From Deltaproteobacteria bacterium (GTDB lineage: Bacteria; Myxococcota_A; Polyangia; Polyangiales; Houyiibacteriaceae), in the NCBI GenBank assembly GCA_017644045.1, contig JAEPMI010000001.1, forward strand, positions 116,470 to 180,469: a DNA stretch of 64,000 bases. Direction: 5' to 3'. Every line of letters begins with the position of its first letter. Position 1 is the stretch's first letter. The position numbers were made by a program, and so were the translations under genes. This document shows, piece by piece, positions 16,751 to 25,530 of the stretch. The notes beneath the pieces are model-generated. The model was not told the DNA's origin. It ran no database searches and saw only the letters and a program-made list of their open reading frames with translations.

Positions 16751-17749
16751 ATGCCGCCTTCCACCGACGAACGAGAGCAGATCCCCGCCGCCCACGCGCT
16801 CCACCTGGCGGAGGTCGCGGCGGCGCTCGGCGTGGACCGGGACCGTCTCTTCGAAGCCTGGGGCCTCCGCGAAACCGAGGTCGCGGACCCCGAGCGCGCC
16901 ATCGATCTGGAGACCGTGCAGCGCCTGGTCGCGACCACCCGGCGGCTCACGGGCGAGGACGGGCTGGGGCTCTACCTCGGGACCCGAATGCAGATCGCCA
17001 ACCACGGGAGCCTCGGCTTCGCCGCGATGACCGCCCCCACGGCCGGCGCGGCCCTCGACGTCGCCATGCGCTTCGTGACCACCCGGACCCGCGCGCTCGC
17101 GCTCCGGCATCAGGTCGTCGGCGATCGGGGCGCGCTCATCCTGGAGGAGAAGGCCGACTTCGGCGACGCACGAGACGTGGTCCTCGTCGCCCTCGTGGTC
17201 GGCATCTGGCACATCGCGCAGGCGCTCACGGGTCGCGCCGTCGTGGGCGACGTCGACTTCGCGTTCCCGAAGCCGACCTACGCGCGCCGCTTCGAGGCAC
17301 TCGCGCCGGGCCGGGTTCGCTTCGACCAGCCGATCACCCAGCTCGTCTTCGACGCAGCGCTCCTCGACGCTCCCCTGGTCATGGCGGACGTCGCTGCCCA
17401 CCGCCGCGCGTGCGAGCAGTGCGAGCGCGAGCTGCGCGGCGAGCAGGAGCTCGCGTCGCGGGTTCGCACCGAGCTGATGCCGAGCCCTCCGCCCGATCTG
17501 CCCTCGGTCGCCCGCGCGCTCGGCATGGCGAGCCGTACCCTCAAGCGCCGCCTCGCGAGCGAGGGCACCTCCTTCGCCGCCGTGCGCTCGGACGTGCTCC
17601 GTGAGCGCGCCATCTTGCTCCTTCGCGCCAACCACACCCTCGAGGAGTGCGCCGGCGCGCTCGGCTACTGCGACGCGGCCAGCTTCAGCCGCGCGTTCAA
17701 GCGGTGGACGGGCCAGACCCCCGGCGGCTATCGAGAGTCCTCGGCCTGA
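16751..17749 (+). CDS. AraC family regulator, OruR/arabinose-binding-domain type
   Basis: A 332-aa protein from the ATG at 16751. Residues 1-205 match the Arabinose_bd-type N-terminal domain of OruR-like regulators (ETVQRLVATTRRLTGEDGLGLYLG, GSLGFAAMTAPT). Residues 235-330 form the AraC double helix-turn-helix (SVARALGMASRTLKRRLASEG; ALGYCDAASFSRAFKRWTGQTPGGYR). Such regulators often sense lipid, sterol or amino-acid-derived ligands and control the adjacent divergent gene, here the metal-dependent hydrolase. Its last 22 bp overlap the convergent TVP38-type gene. Confidence 0.92.
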   Translation: MPPSTDEREQIPAAHALHLAEVAAALGVDRDRLFEAWGLRETEVADPERAIDLETVQRLVATTRRLTGEDGLGLYLGTRMQIANHGSLGFAAMTAPTAGAALDVAMRFVTTRTRALALRHQVVGDRGALILEEKADFGDARDVVLVALVVGIWHIAQALTGRAVVGDVDFAFPKPTYARRFEALAPGRVRFDQPITQLVFDAALLDAPLVMADVAAHRRACEQCERELRGEQELASRVRTELMPSPPPDLPSVARALGMASRTLKRRLASEGTSFAAVRSDVLRERAILLLRANHTLEECAGALGYCDAASFSRAFKRWTGQTPGGYRESSA

Positions 17750-18438
17750 TCGTCGGTCTCGATCGCGAGCGAGCGGCGCGCCATCCGACCGATCAACAGC
17801 GTCGCTCCGATCGTGGCGACGACACCGACCCCGAGAACGACCCATCGCCACCAGGGCGTCGGCTCCGAGGCGTCGGGTGCGAGCACCAGGCTCCGGGCCA
17901 TCTCGCCCGAGAGCACGTAGAGCCACACCGACGGCAGCATCCCGAACGAGGCGATGAGAAAGTCGCGGGTGCGGATCCGGCTGAAGCCGAAGGCGTAATT
18001 GAGCGCGTTCCAGGGGATCACCGGCGAGAGGCGCGTGAGCATCGCGACGCGGAGGCCGTCGTCGGCCAGCGCACGGTCGAAGTGGGCGAGCCGTGGCAGC
18101 TCCGAGAGCCGCCTCTCGAGCCAGCCGCGGCGACCCGCGCGAGCCACGGCGAAGCCCGCGACCGATCCGAGCACGGCGCCGACGAACCCCCAGAGCAGCC
18201 CCGACGAGAGCCCGAAGAGGGCGCCCGCGGCGAGCTTGGTGATGCTGCCCGGGACCATGAGAACGCCACTCACGACGCAGAGCCCGAGGTAGGCCGCTGG
18301 CGCCCAGGCCCCGAGCGAGCGCACGTAGGGATCGAGCTCGGGCAGCGCACCGCCGACGAAGGTCATCAGCGCGGCGACGGCGACGAACGCCAGCGCGCCG
18401 ACCACCAACCCGAGCGCCGTTCGTCGCTGTCGACCCAC
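17728..18438 (-). CDS. TVP38/TMEM64 (DedA-like, VTT) membrane protein
   Basis: A 236-aa protein starting at the GTG at 18438 (VGRQRRTALGLVVGALAF); no ATG gives a better N-terminus. It has about five to six membrane segments. The VTT core is visible as VSGVLMVPGSITKLAAGALFG, LLWGFVGAVLGSVAGFAVAR and LSPVIPWNALNYAFGFSRIRTRDFLIASFGMLPSVWLY. Family members are integral inner-membrane proteins linked to lipid scrambling or transport. It is divergent from the alpha/beta hydrolase at 18498 with 59 bp between, so the two probably share a promoter region. Confidence 0.88.
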   Translation of the reverse strand: MGRQRRTALGLVVGALAFVAVAALMTFVGGALPELDPYVRSLGAWAPAAYLGLCVVSGVLMVPGSITKLAAGALFGLSSGLLWGFVGAVLGSVAGFAVARAGRRGWLERRLSELPRLAHFDRALADDGLRVAMLTRLSPVIPWNALNYAFGFSRIRTRDFLIASFGMLPSVWLYVLSGEMARSLVLAPDASEPTPWWRWVVLGVGVVATIGATLLIGRMARRSLAIETDDQAEDSR

Positions 18439-18497
18439 CCCGTTGGGGTAGCGCTCCGAGCCCGCCCGCGGCAAGCGCCGCGGTGTAGACTCGCGCC

Positions 18498-19448
18498 GTG
18501 TGCCGAGCCCTACTCCTCCTGCTGGTGTCGACCGGCTGCAGCATGGTCGGCATGGCCGATCGTCAGATCGGGAACCAGTACGAGCGCGAAGGGCTCCGCG
18601 CGGAGGCGGCCGAGCTGGGCGCGGACACGGTCCACTACTGGGCCGGTGGCGCGCGGGCGGGCGACCAGCGCGCGCTCCTGCTGATCCAGGGCTTCGGTGC
18701 ATCCGCCCAATGGCAGTGGGTGCTCCAGGTCGACTCCTTCAGCGAGTCCCGCCGGGTGATCATGCCGGACCTGCTCTGGTTCGGGGAGTCCACCTCGACC
18801 GAGGCCGATTACTCGCTCGGCCATCAGGTGCGCGCGATGGTCGCGCTCCTCGACCGGCTCGGCGAGGGGCGCGTGGACGTGGTCGGCATCTCCTACGGTG
18901 GACTCGTGGCCTACGAGCTGGCGAGCGCGCACCCCGATCGGGTCGGTCGACTGGTGATCGTCGACAGCCCCGGGCGCGCGTACACCCACGACGACTATCG
19001 CGCCCTCTGCGATCGCTTCGCGGTCGATCACTTCGCCGACGTCCTCCTGCCGGAAGACACCGAGGGCATGCGCACCCTCCTCGACGTCGGTGTGGAGATG
19101 GAGGTCTACGCGCCCGCGTTCCTCCTCCGTCAGGCGCGCCGCGAGCTCTTCACCGACCACGCCGACGAGAAGCGGGCCATGGTCGACGCGCTCTTGCGCG
19201 ACCTCGAGGAGCTCCGCGCGAAACCGGATCCGCGCGCGCGAGACACTCTGCTGATCTGGGGTCGCGACGATCCGATCTTTCCGCTCGAGCTCGGTCAGCG
19301 TCTCAAGCAGCGACTCGGTCCGGGCGCTCGGCTGGAGATCATCGACCATGCGCGTCACACCCCGAACTTCGAATGGCCGAACCGCTTCGACGCCCTGGTG
19401 CTCCAGTTCCTCGACATGCCGTGCAGCTGCGATCGGCCCGCGTCGTGA
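18498..19448 (+). CDS. Alpha/beta-fold hydrolase lipoprotein
   Basis: A 316-aa protein from the GTG at 18498, with lipobox VSTGC (Cys 14). It shows the complete hydrolase triad: nucleophile elbow VVGISYGG (Ser 132), acid in LLIWGRDDPIFP and His in IDHARHTPN near the C-terminus. The oxyanion loop is LIQGFGAS. It should be an extracytoplasmic esterase, lipase or similar serine hydrolase; the substrate is unknown. Its stop overlaps the next gene start (GTGA at 19445), so it is translationally coupled to the RCC1-like lipoprotein. Confidence 0.88.
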   Translation: MCRALLLLLVSTGCSMVGMADRQIGNQYEREGLRAEAAELGADTVHYWAGGARAGDQRALLLIQGFGASAQWQWVLQVDSFSESRRVIMPDLLWFGESTSTEADYSLGHQVRAMVALLDRLGEGRVDVVGISYGGLVAYELASAHPDRVGRLVIVDSPGRAYTHDDYRALCDRFAVDHFADVLLPEDTEGMRTLLDVGVEMEVYAPAFLLRQARRELFTDHADEKRAMVDALLRDLEELRAKPDPRARDTLLIWGRDDPIFPLELGQRLKQRLGPGARLEIIDHARHTPNFEWPNRFDALVLQFLDMPCSCDRPAS

Positions 19449-22036
19449 GACGGCTGGCCCCGCTGCTCTGCCTGGTCGCGTGCGCACCCCCGCCGCCACC
19501 CGCGACCCCCGTCGTTCGCGAGTCACCGCCGCTGGTCCTCAGCGAGGGCTCGTGCTTCGGACTCGACGAAGCGGAGCCGGCCGCCGCCCTTCCGCTCCTC
19601 GGTGGGCGGTTGATCCTCACGCCACCGGCGGTGGAGCTGCGCCTCGACTCACGGCCCATCGTCGGGCTGCCGACCGGTCGCGACTCCGAGAGCCTGCTCT
19701 GGGTCCTGCCCTCGGCGGAGTCGAGCCTGCTGGTGTGGACCGTCGAGCGCTTCCGAAGGGTGGAGGAAGGCGAGCTCGAAGAGGCGCTGGAGACCCTCTA
19801 CGAACGCGACCCTCGCTTCGCCATCCGCGCGCTGGCGATCGAAGAGCTCGAAGCCGCGGCCGCGATTCCCCACGACCCCATCCGGCGCGACGGAAGAATG
19901 CTGGTCGCCGAGGTCTTCACGCGGACGTCGGACGGTCTGGTCCAGCAGACGAGCGTCTTCACCGACCCGACCACGGCGAGCACGCCGGGCTGCCAGCGCG
20001 CCGCGGTCGCGATCGCCAGCACCCTGCGGCCCGGTCGGCGGGCGCTGCCCGTGGTCCAGGGTCGCGTGGCCCTCCGCCCGGGTCTCACCATCGAGCTCGA
20101 GGCGCCGCACGTGGTCGAGATGGTCACTGGTGCGGACCACTCCGTCGCGATGATTCACGGGCTCGAGCCGCTGGTCGCCGAGGCCGCCCCCTATCTCGGC
20201 GTGCACATCGGCGCGTCGCCGACCTGGGCGCCGCCGGAGAGCGTGCGGCTCTTCGAGGCCGAGCTCGCCGGCCGACCGGCTCGCTGGTTCGAGACCCGAG
20301 TGCTGCACACGCAAGAGCGCGCCGGGCTGACGACCGTGCCGGGTCTCGGCTCGCTCCACGTGTTCATGGGCGCCCCGGACAGGGGCTCGATGCGGGACCT
20401 GCAGTCGATCGTGGACACCCTCTCGACCGATGCCGAGCCGGACCCGGCGCCGACCTGCGAAACCATCGACGGCAGCGAGCCCGTACGCTCACCGGAGCTC
20501 GAAGACGACCCAGCGGTCGCCGCGCTCGAAGGCGCGGAGCGCTTCGCGAGCGCCGCGATCGCCTTCGACGACAGCCCCGCAACCCTCGTCGCGGCGTTTC
20601 GTAGGCTCGCGGCTCGGGCGGACGCGGGTCGCGCGTTCGAGCACCTCGCCGCGTCCGACTCCACCGTCGCGCGGCTCTGGGGTCTCGCAGGACTCGCGGC
20701 CATCGGTGACGGTCGCTTCGACCCCATCCTCTGCCACGTGGCGCCGACCCTCGAGGGGACCGTGGAGGTCCACGGGATCTGCGGCGTCACGACGGTCGGA
20801 GTCAGCGAGCTGATCGAGCGAGAGGACGCGCCGCGGAGTCCGGGCTTCTGGCAGTCGAACGAGTACCGCTCCATCCCGCGTGACCTCCGCGGTCGCGGCA
20901 TCGCCCAGGAGCTCCGCTGGGGTCCGCTCGTGCCGGACGCGGTGGAGACCGGCGCCCGCCTGCTCGGCGGAGGGGCGACCCCACCCGAGACCTTCGACGG
21001 CGACCGCCGGGCCGATCCGGTGCGCCTGCACGCTGACCGCCTCTGCGCGACGCGACGCGACGGCCGGTGGGCGTGCTTCGGTGAGAACCGCGAGTGGCTC
21101 TACCCTGCCTCCGTCGCTCACCCCCGGGCGACCACGGGGCTGGCCACGACGTGCTTCGTGGACGGCGAGGGACGGCGAGCCTGCGCGGGGTCGGCGCTCG
21201 ATCGCGCGCTGAGCGCTCGTGCCGCGACGTGCGGCGGCGACAGCCCCGAACCGCTCACCGCCGCGAAGGCCTTCGATGATGGTCCGTGGCGCCTGGTCGA
21301 TCTCGGCCACGAGGCCTGCGGCATCGACGCCCAGGGCACGCTGCACTGCTTCCGGGGCGAGGCCGATCCGCCGCGCTGGGTTCGTGGCGCGGATCGGCTC
21401 GCGTACGGCGCGGCGTACCCGGTCTTGGCGGGAGGCATCACGGGCGCGAGTCGGGGTCACGGGACCACGCGCTGGGCGTGGACCGAGAGCGGTCGGGTCT
21501 TCCGCTGGAGCGCGGACGAACGACCGACTGCCGTCGCCGAGCTCGAAGGACTCGAGCGCATCGTGGGCGGCATGCGGATCACCTTCGCGCAGATGGAAGA
21601 CGGCCGGGTGCTGGCCCTCGGTCCGCAGCCCGGCGAGCCCTGGTGGGACATGGTCGGCAACCTCGGCCACGAGTGGGTCGAGCTGCCGGCGCTCCACGGC
21701 GGCGAGCTCACCGTCGACGCCTATCACGGCTGCGCACGCTTCAATCGCGGCGTGGTGAAGTGCTGGGGCGCCAGTGGAGCGGGCCAACTCGGGAGCGCGG
21801 TCGGTGGCCGGCGCTCGCCGCCGACCGAGGTCCGCGATCTGCGCGGCGCACGCTCGCTACACCTGACGACCGATGTGACCTGTGCCCTGCTCTCGGGCGA
21901 CCGACTCCGCTGCGTCGGCTCGGGTGCGCCCTTCCTCGGCGAAGGCGAAGGTCGGCGGGACGTCCGGCTCGGACGGCGCATCGAGCAGGTCGACGCGACC
22001 ACGGCTCCCAACGAAGAACGCCCACCCCCCGAATAG
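19445..22036 (+). CDS. Lipoprotein with C-terminal RCC1-like propeller repeats
   Basis: An 863-aa protein from the GTG at 19445, overlapping the hydrolase stop. The signal is RRLAPLLCLVAC with the lipid Cys about residue 13. Residues 30-500 are an unassigned alpha/beta region. From about residue 510 there are repeats around Cys and Trp pairs (LCATRRDGRWACFGENR, HEACGIDAQGTLHCFRG, GVVKCWGASGAGQLG, TCALLSGDRLRCVGSG). These resemble RCC1-type propeller blades commonly seen in myxobacterial surface proteins. Coupling with the alpha/beta hydrolase suggests joint action at the surface. A stem-loop at its stop may terminate transcription from both sides. Confidence 0.82.
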   Translation: MRRLAPLLCLVACAPPPPPATPVVRESPPLVLSEGSCFGLDEAEPAAALPLLGGRLILTPPAVELRLDSRPIVGLPTGRDSESLLWVLPSAESSLLVWTVERFRRVEEGELEEALETLYERDPRFAIRALAIEELEAAAAIPHDPIRRDGRMLVAEVFTRTSDGLVQQTSVFTDPTTASTPGCQRAAVAIASTLRPGRRALPVVQGRVALRPGLTIELEAPHVVEMVTGADHSVAMIHGLEPLVAEAAPYLGVHIGASPTWAPPESVRLFEAELAGRPARWFETRVLHTQERAGLTTVPGLGSLHVFMGAPDRGSMRDLQSIVDTLSTDAEPDPAPTCETIDGSEPVRSPELEDDPAVAALEGAERFASAAIAFDDSPATLVAAFRRLAARADAGRAFEHLAASDSTVARLWGLAGLAAIGDGRFDPILCHVAPTLEGTVEVHGICGVTTVGVSELIEREDAPRSPGFWQSNEYRSIPRDLRGRGIAQELRWGPLVPDAVETGARLLGGGATPPETFDGDRRADPVRLHADRLCATRRDGRWACFGENREWLYPASVAHPRATTGLATTCFVDGEGRRACAGSALDRALSARAATCGGDSPEPLTAAKAFDDGPWRLVDLGHEACGIDAQGTLHCFRGEADPPRWVRGADRLAYGAAYPVLAGGITGASRGHGTTRWAWTESGRVFRWSADERPTAVAELEGLERIVGGMRITFAQMEDGRVLALGPQPGEPWWDMVGNLGHEWVELPALHGGELTVDAYHGCARFNRGVVKCWGASGAGQLGSAVGGRRSPPTEVRDLRGARSLHLTTDVTCALLSGDRLRCVGSGAPFLGEGEGRRDVRLGRRIEQVDATTAPNEERPPPE

Positions 22037-22051
22037 GAGGCGGGCGTCTTC
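22013..22051. terminator. Bidirectional stem-loop terminator between convergent genes
   Basis: The left arm gaagaacgccc and right arm gggcgtcttc pair with a one-base bulge across a short loop containing the TAG stop of the RCC1-like gene. The structure sits between two convergent genes (stops at 22036 and 22068). There is no strong T tract. Confidence 0.5.
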
Positions 22052-22067
22052 AGAGTGTTCGAGCGCG

Positions 22068-23123
22068 TCAGGCGGCTTCGACTTCGACCGCGCCGGGCTG
22101 CTCCATCGGCTCGAGGAGCTGACGGCGCTGGCGCGCAGCCATGATCTTCTTCTGACCGGCGGGCTTCAGCGTGATCCACATGAAGTCGTGGATATCGAGG
22201 AAGTCACGCGGCTCGAGACCACCCTCGACGAGGAGCTCCTCGACGCCCTTGGTCATGTGCATCAGCCGCTCGTAGAGCAGGCCCATCGGTCGGTCCGAGA
22301 CGAGCAGGCCGGGGGCCATCCACTGCGCCTGGAGCGAGAGCACGCGAGCGCGGACGACGACGTGCTCCTTCGGATGCACCGCGCCGAGGAAGACGGTGGC
22401 CAGCTCCCACGAGGGGGTCTCGCCCATCGCCTTCTCGAGCGCGCGAACGTAGCTGTCCATGCGCCCGATGAGCTTCGACTTGCCGTAGAGGAGCGCGCGG
22501 AGGGCGTTCATGACCTCCTCGTGGTGCTCGGCCTCGATGGCCTTGAAGCGCTTCCGCTCCTTCGCGCCGACGAGCCCGGTCACGGTGAGCACCTTGCACG
22601 CCGCCTTGTGCGCCTCGGTCGGGTCGCCCTGCAGGTTCTTGCGGCTGAGGTGCTTCTCGGCCCGCGCGACGAGCGCGTCCCGGTGTCGCTTCAGCGGCCG
22701 CTTCCGACCGTCACCGCGGTGATGCTCCGCGTAGCCCTCGTCCTGGAAGCCTTCCGGGAAGAGCTGGCGCAGGTACTCGATCTGCTCGTCCATCGACGGC
22801 GGCAGGATCCTGTTCTTGAGCTCCGGTCGGTCTTCCTCCGGCATCATCTGCTGGAGGGCGTCCACGATGCCGGCCGCGACGTTCATCGGTCGGTCGACCG
22901 CGTCGAGCAGGTGGTAGTAGCCCTGCTTGAAGTACCGGTTGCGACCGTCTTGGAACTGCATCTGGATTCGATCGTCCATCACGTTCTGCAGGATTCCGAG
23001 TCCCCAACTCTCTCGCTTCGTGTGGCGGAAGAGGGTTGGCATGGACGCGTTCGGATCCTGGGTCTCGATGTCGTTGGTGATGGTCTGCTGCGAGTTCGTC
23101 TCTTCGGTCGCGGTAGTGGACAA
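22068..23123 (-). CDS. Hypothetical protein with N-terminal DUF3553-like barrel
   Basis: I prefer the TTG at 23123 (351 aa), because AGGAG lies five bases upstream; the first ATG (23042, 324 aa) has no good ribosome site. After an Asn/Thr/Glu-rich N-terminus, residues of about 28-75 (LFRHTKRESWGLGILQNVMDDRIQMQFQDG) resemble the small SH3-like DUF3553 barrel linked to nucleic-acid-binding proteins. The rest is helical and charged (MDEQIEYLRQLFPEGFQDEGYAEHHRGDGRKR; AKERKRFKAIEAEHHEEVMNALRALLYGKSKL). It lacks signal or membrane segments, so it is cytoplasmic. Function unknown; a DNA- or RNA-associated role is inferred from the barrel only. Confidence 0.75.
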   Translation of the reverse strand: MSTTATEETNSQQTITNDIETQDPNASMPTLFRHTKRESWGLGILQNVMDDRIQMQFQDGRNRYFKQGYYHLLDAVDRPMNVAAGIVDALQQMMPEEDRPELKNRILPPSMDEQIEYLRQLFPEGFQDEGYAEHHRGDGRKRPLKRHRDALVARAEKHLSRKNLQGDPTEAHKAACKVLTVTGLVGAKERKRFKAIEAEHHEEVMNALRALLYGKSKLIGRMDSYVRALEKAMGETPSWELATVFLGAVHPKEHVVVRARVLSLQAQWMAPGLLVSDRPMGLLYERLMHMTKGVEELLVEGGLEPRDFLDIHDFMWITLKPAGQKKIMAARQRRQLLEPMEQPGAVEVEAA

Positions 23124-23486
23124 GGGGTCTCCTGGGTAAAGGGTTCGTGGGTCGAAGTCCGATCGGCGGATTGAGCGGTGCGCGCAACAAACCGCGAACG
23201 ACGAGAGAGTCGAACGCGGGAACACGCGCGGCCCGAGGCGGGCGCCGAGGGAAGCGAGGCATTCGCGGGACCGAAGTCCCGAGGGGACCGAAGCCCCGTA
23301 TTCCCCGCCTTTTCTGGCTCGTTCTCGAGGTGACGAGCCCAGCGGCAGCCGGGCGCCCTGCTCGAGGGAGTGGAGACACTATAGGTCGACTTGGGCCCGA
23401 GCGAAAGGGGGCTCACCCAAATTCATGGGGAATCATGGGCAATTGCAGGACCGCAGCGTACGATCCCGGCTCATCCCGACTTCCGA
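23124..23486. other. Intergenic region of 363 bp
   Basis: This gap lies between the stop of the sigma-factor gene and the TTG start of the DUF3553-like gene, both on the minus strand. It contains an AGGAG ribosome site (complement of 23129-23133), a short direct repeat gaccgaag near 23271 and 23289, and a minus-strand TATAGT-like box near 23383. I see no coding signal and no convincing -35 element. Confidence 0.5.
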
Positions 23487-24281
23487 TCAGACCTCGCGAG
23501 CGAGCGTCGCGAGCCGATCGAGAAAGCCGCTCGAAGGCACGCCAAACGCGCTGGCGAGCGCATCGCCGAAGCTGCGCCCACCGCCGGGAGGCGGAGGCGG
23601 CGCGGCCCTGCGACGCACACCTCCGGCGCGCGTCCGCGACGCGTCCGGCGCACCTGCCCCACCGCTCGAGGGAGCGGGCGCCGCGGCGCGCGGGGCCGCA
23701 GGCGGGGGCGGTGCTGCACGAGGCATCGGTGCGGCCGGAGCGGCGCGCGGCACGGGCGGTGGCTCGAGCACGCTCCGCATGCGGGAGAGCGCCCGGCTGA
23801 TGCGCATCCGAATCGCCCCTTGGCCGACGCCGAACGCATCCGCGAGCTCGGGGTACCCCATGCCGTGTCGGAAGCGCAGCACGACCAGCGCGCGACCGGC
23901 TTCGTCGAGGCTCGCGAGCGCACGCTCCACGTCCGCGCGGCGCGCCAGCAGATCCGGCGCGAGCGGCTGCGGGTCGATCGCCGCGTCGTCCTCGACGGGC
24001 TCGAGCGCGTACGGCGAGCGCCCCTGCCGACGGAGGTGGTCGAGGCAGCGGTTGCGGGCGATGGCGAGGAGCCAGGTGCGGGCCGACGCGTCGCCGCGAT
24101 AGCCGTCGAGGGCGGTGAAGGCTCGGTGGAAGGTGTCCTGCGCGAGGTCCTCGGCGGTCGCCCCGTCGCGCACCATCGCGCGGCAGAAACCGAGCACGTC
24201 GGCCGCCATCGAATCGACCAACCACTGCGCCGCCTCACGACGGCGACCGGTCACGAGGAGGGCCGCGAAGGGCTCGCTCAA
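23487..24281 (-). CDS. ECF RNA polymerase sigma factor with Pro/Ala-rich tail
   Basis: A 264-aa protein if begun at the TTG at 24281 (LSEPFAALLVTGRRREAAQWL), which has GGAG seven bases upstream; a GTG at 24359 would add 26 residues. Region 2 is at about residues 15-85 (GATAEDLAQDTFHRAFTALDGYRGDASARTWLLAIARNRCLDHLRRQ). Region 4 is at 110-165 (LDEAGRALVVLRFRHGMGYPELADAFGVGQGAIRMRISRALSRM). The last 95 aa are unusual: a Pro/Ala/Gly-rich linker ending in a short conserved-looking segment (SFGDALASAFG, FLDRLATLA). Such tails in ECF factors can be regulatory. It is divergent from the hypothetical gene at 24481. Confidence 0.88.
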   Translation of the reverse strand: MSEPFAALLVTGRRREAAQWLVDSMAADVLGFCRAMVRDGATAEDLAQDTFHRAFTALDGYRGDASARTWLLAIARNRCLDHLRRQGRSPYALEPVEDDAAIDPQPLAPDLLARRADVERALASLDEAGRALVVLRFRHGMGYPELADAFGVGQGAIRMRISRALSRMRSVLEPPPVPRAAPAAPMPRAAPPPPAAPRAAAPAPSSGGAGAPDASRTRAGGVRRRAAPPPPPGGGRSFGDALASAFGVPSSGFLDRLATLAREV

Positions 24282-24480
24282 GGCAGCGCTCCGGGGAGCG
24301 TTCGGCGAATGCGCAGGACCATGAATCCAGGGTAGACGAACGCGCGGCCGTTCTGTCACCAGCCTCGACGAAGTTTTTCCGAAAGCCCAATGATCTCGTG
24401 GATACAGAACATTTTCTCGCAGGCCAGGTGACAGCGTTCGAGGGGGCGCGTCCAGCTCGGGGAAAGGAGGACGAAAGTCC

Positions 24481-25470
24481 ATGACCGCACGCATCCAAGG
24501 CAACTCCATCCGCATCGGCCAGCTCACCCTCACCCTCCAGCGCACCTTGCGCATCCCCGACGACGGGAAGAGCTACCCGCTCCCACCCGGCCTCGGCGCC
24601 TTCCCCCTGAAGCGCGTCGAGGACTGCCCCAACGCGCCGAAGGAGTGGCGCGCCAAGGGTGGTGTCCTCGTTCCCATGTACGCACGCGAGGCCATGTGGC
24701 TCTCCTTCCGCGGCCCGCGCTGGCGACCGCACGCGGTGAAGGTCGGCGTCGGCAAGGTCTGCGCGATCACCGGAGAGCGCTGGTCCGAGTCGCTGTCGCG
24801 CAAGAAGCAGGACTACATCGTGACGCCGCCGCAGCCGTGGCTCGACGGCATCGCGACCGGCCACGGGACCATCCGGCAGTTCGTCGCGACGCAGATGGGT
24901 CGCGGCCACACCGTCGAAGGTCAGGTCACCGGACGCGAAGAGGTGGGCGGACTCCAACTGAAGATCTTCGCTGGCAAGGCCAGCCGCTTCCCGGAGCCGC
25001 CGCCCCCACCGCGGTGCCGCACGCGCGCGGGTGGCGGTCCGCCGGTCCCCCGTGCGGCGCCCTGCGCGCCGGCTGCTCCCGGCGCCGCGATGGGACTCGG
25101 CGCGGGCGGTCGCATGGTGCAGACCATTCACCGCGACCCGCACGGTGTCGACGCCTACGAGGTGCGCGGGACTCGGCTCTTCATCCACCTGGTCGACGCG
25201 CTCCGCTGGCGCGAGCTCACCGGAGCGGAGCCGCCGTCGACGCCGATCAGCGCGGCGACCTACGCGCAGCACGGGTTGCCCTGGTTCGAGCTCCAGGACC
25301 AGCACGCGCCGGCGGTCGAGCCCAGCGCCACGCTGCAGTCGGTGAAGTCGCTCGGGGAGCTCGACGCCGAGGAGCTCGGCGACCACGCCACCGTCGACGC
25401 GATCGACCCACCGCCGGTGGTGAAGCTCCCCTACCCGATGCCCGGCGCCATCACCGACGGTGAGTGGTGA
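24481..25470 (+). CDS. Conserved hypothetical protein
   Basis: A 329-aa protein with no signal or membrane helix. Notable blocks are YPLPPGLGAFPLKRVEDC, VPMYAREAMWLSFRGPRWRPHAVKVGVGKVCAITGE, KQDYIVTPPQPWLDGIATGHGTIRQFVA and GHTVEGQVTGREEVGGLQLKIF. These recall a widespread uncharacterised family also found in actinobacteria and often misannotated as integral membrane protein (from memory). A Pro/Ala/Gly linker of about 35 aa follows, then a C-terminal domain of about 115 aa. An AAAGGAGG-like site (ggaaaggagg, 24460-24469) precedes the ATG. It starts 200 bp from the divergent ECF sigma gene and may be its target. Function unknown. Confidence 0.8.
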   Translation: MTARIQGNSIRIGQLTLTLQRTLRIPDDGKSYPLPPGLGAFPLKRVEDCPNAPKEWRAKGGVLVPMYAREAMWLSFRGPRWRPHAVKVGVGKVCAITGERWSESLSRKKQDYIVTPPQPWLDGIATGHGTIRQFVATQMGRGHTVEGQVTGREEVGGLQLKIFAGKASRFPEPPPPPRCRTRAGGGPPVPRAAPCAPAAPGAAMGLGAGGRMVQTIHRDPHGVDAYEVRGTRLFIHLVDALRWRELTGAEPPSTPISAATYAQHGLPWFELQDQHAPAVEPSATLQSVKSLGELDAEELGDHATVDAIDPPPVVKLPYPMPGAITDGEW

Positions 25471-25530
25471 TCCGCACTCACGAAACCCGGCCGACTGGCC
25501 GGAAAACCCTTCCGAGGCTAAAGCGCCCGG

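Noticed and set aside
16679-18553. Upstream extension of the PF10118 hydrolase frame
   Set aside because: It runs antisense through the AraC regulator and the TVP38 region; homology begins only after the ATG at 16678.
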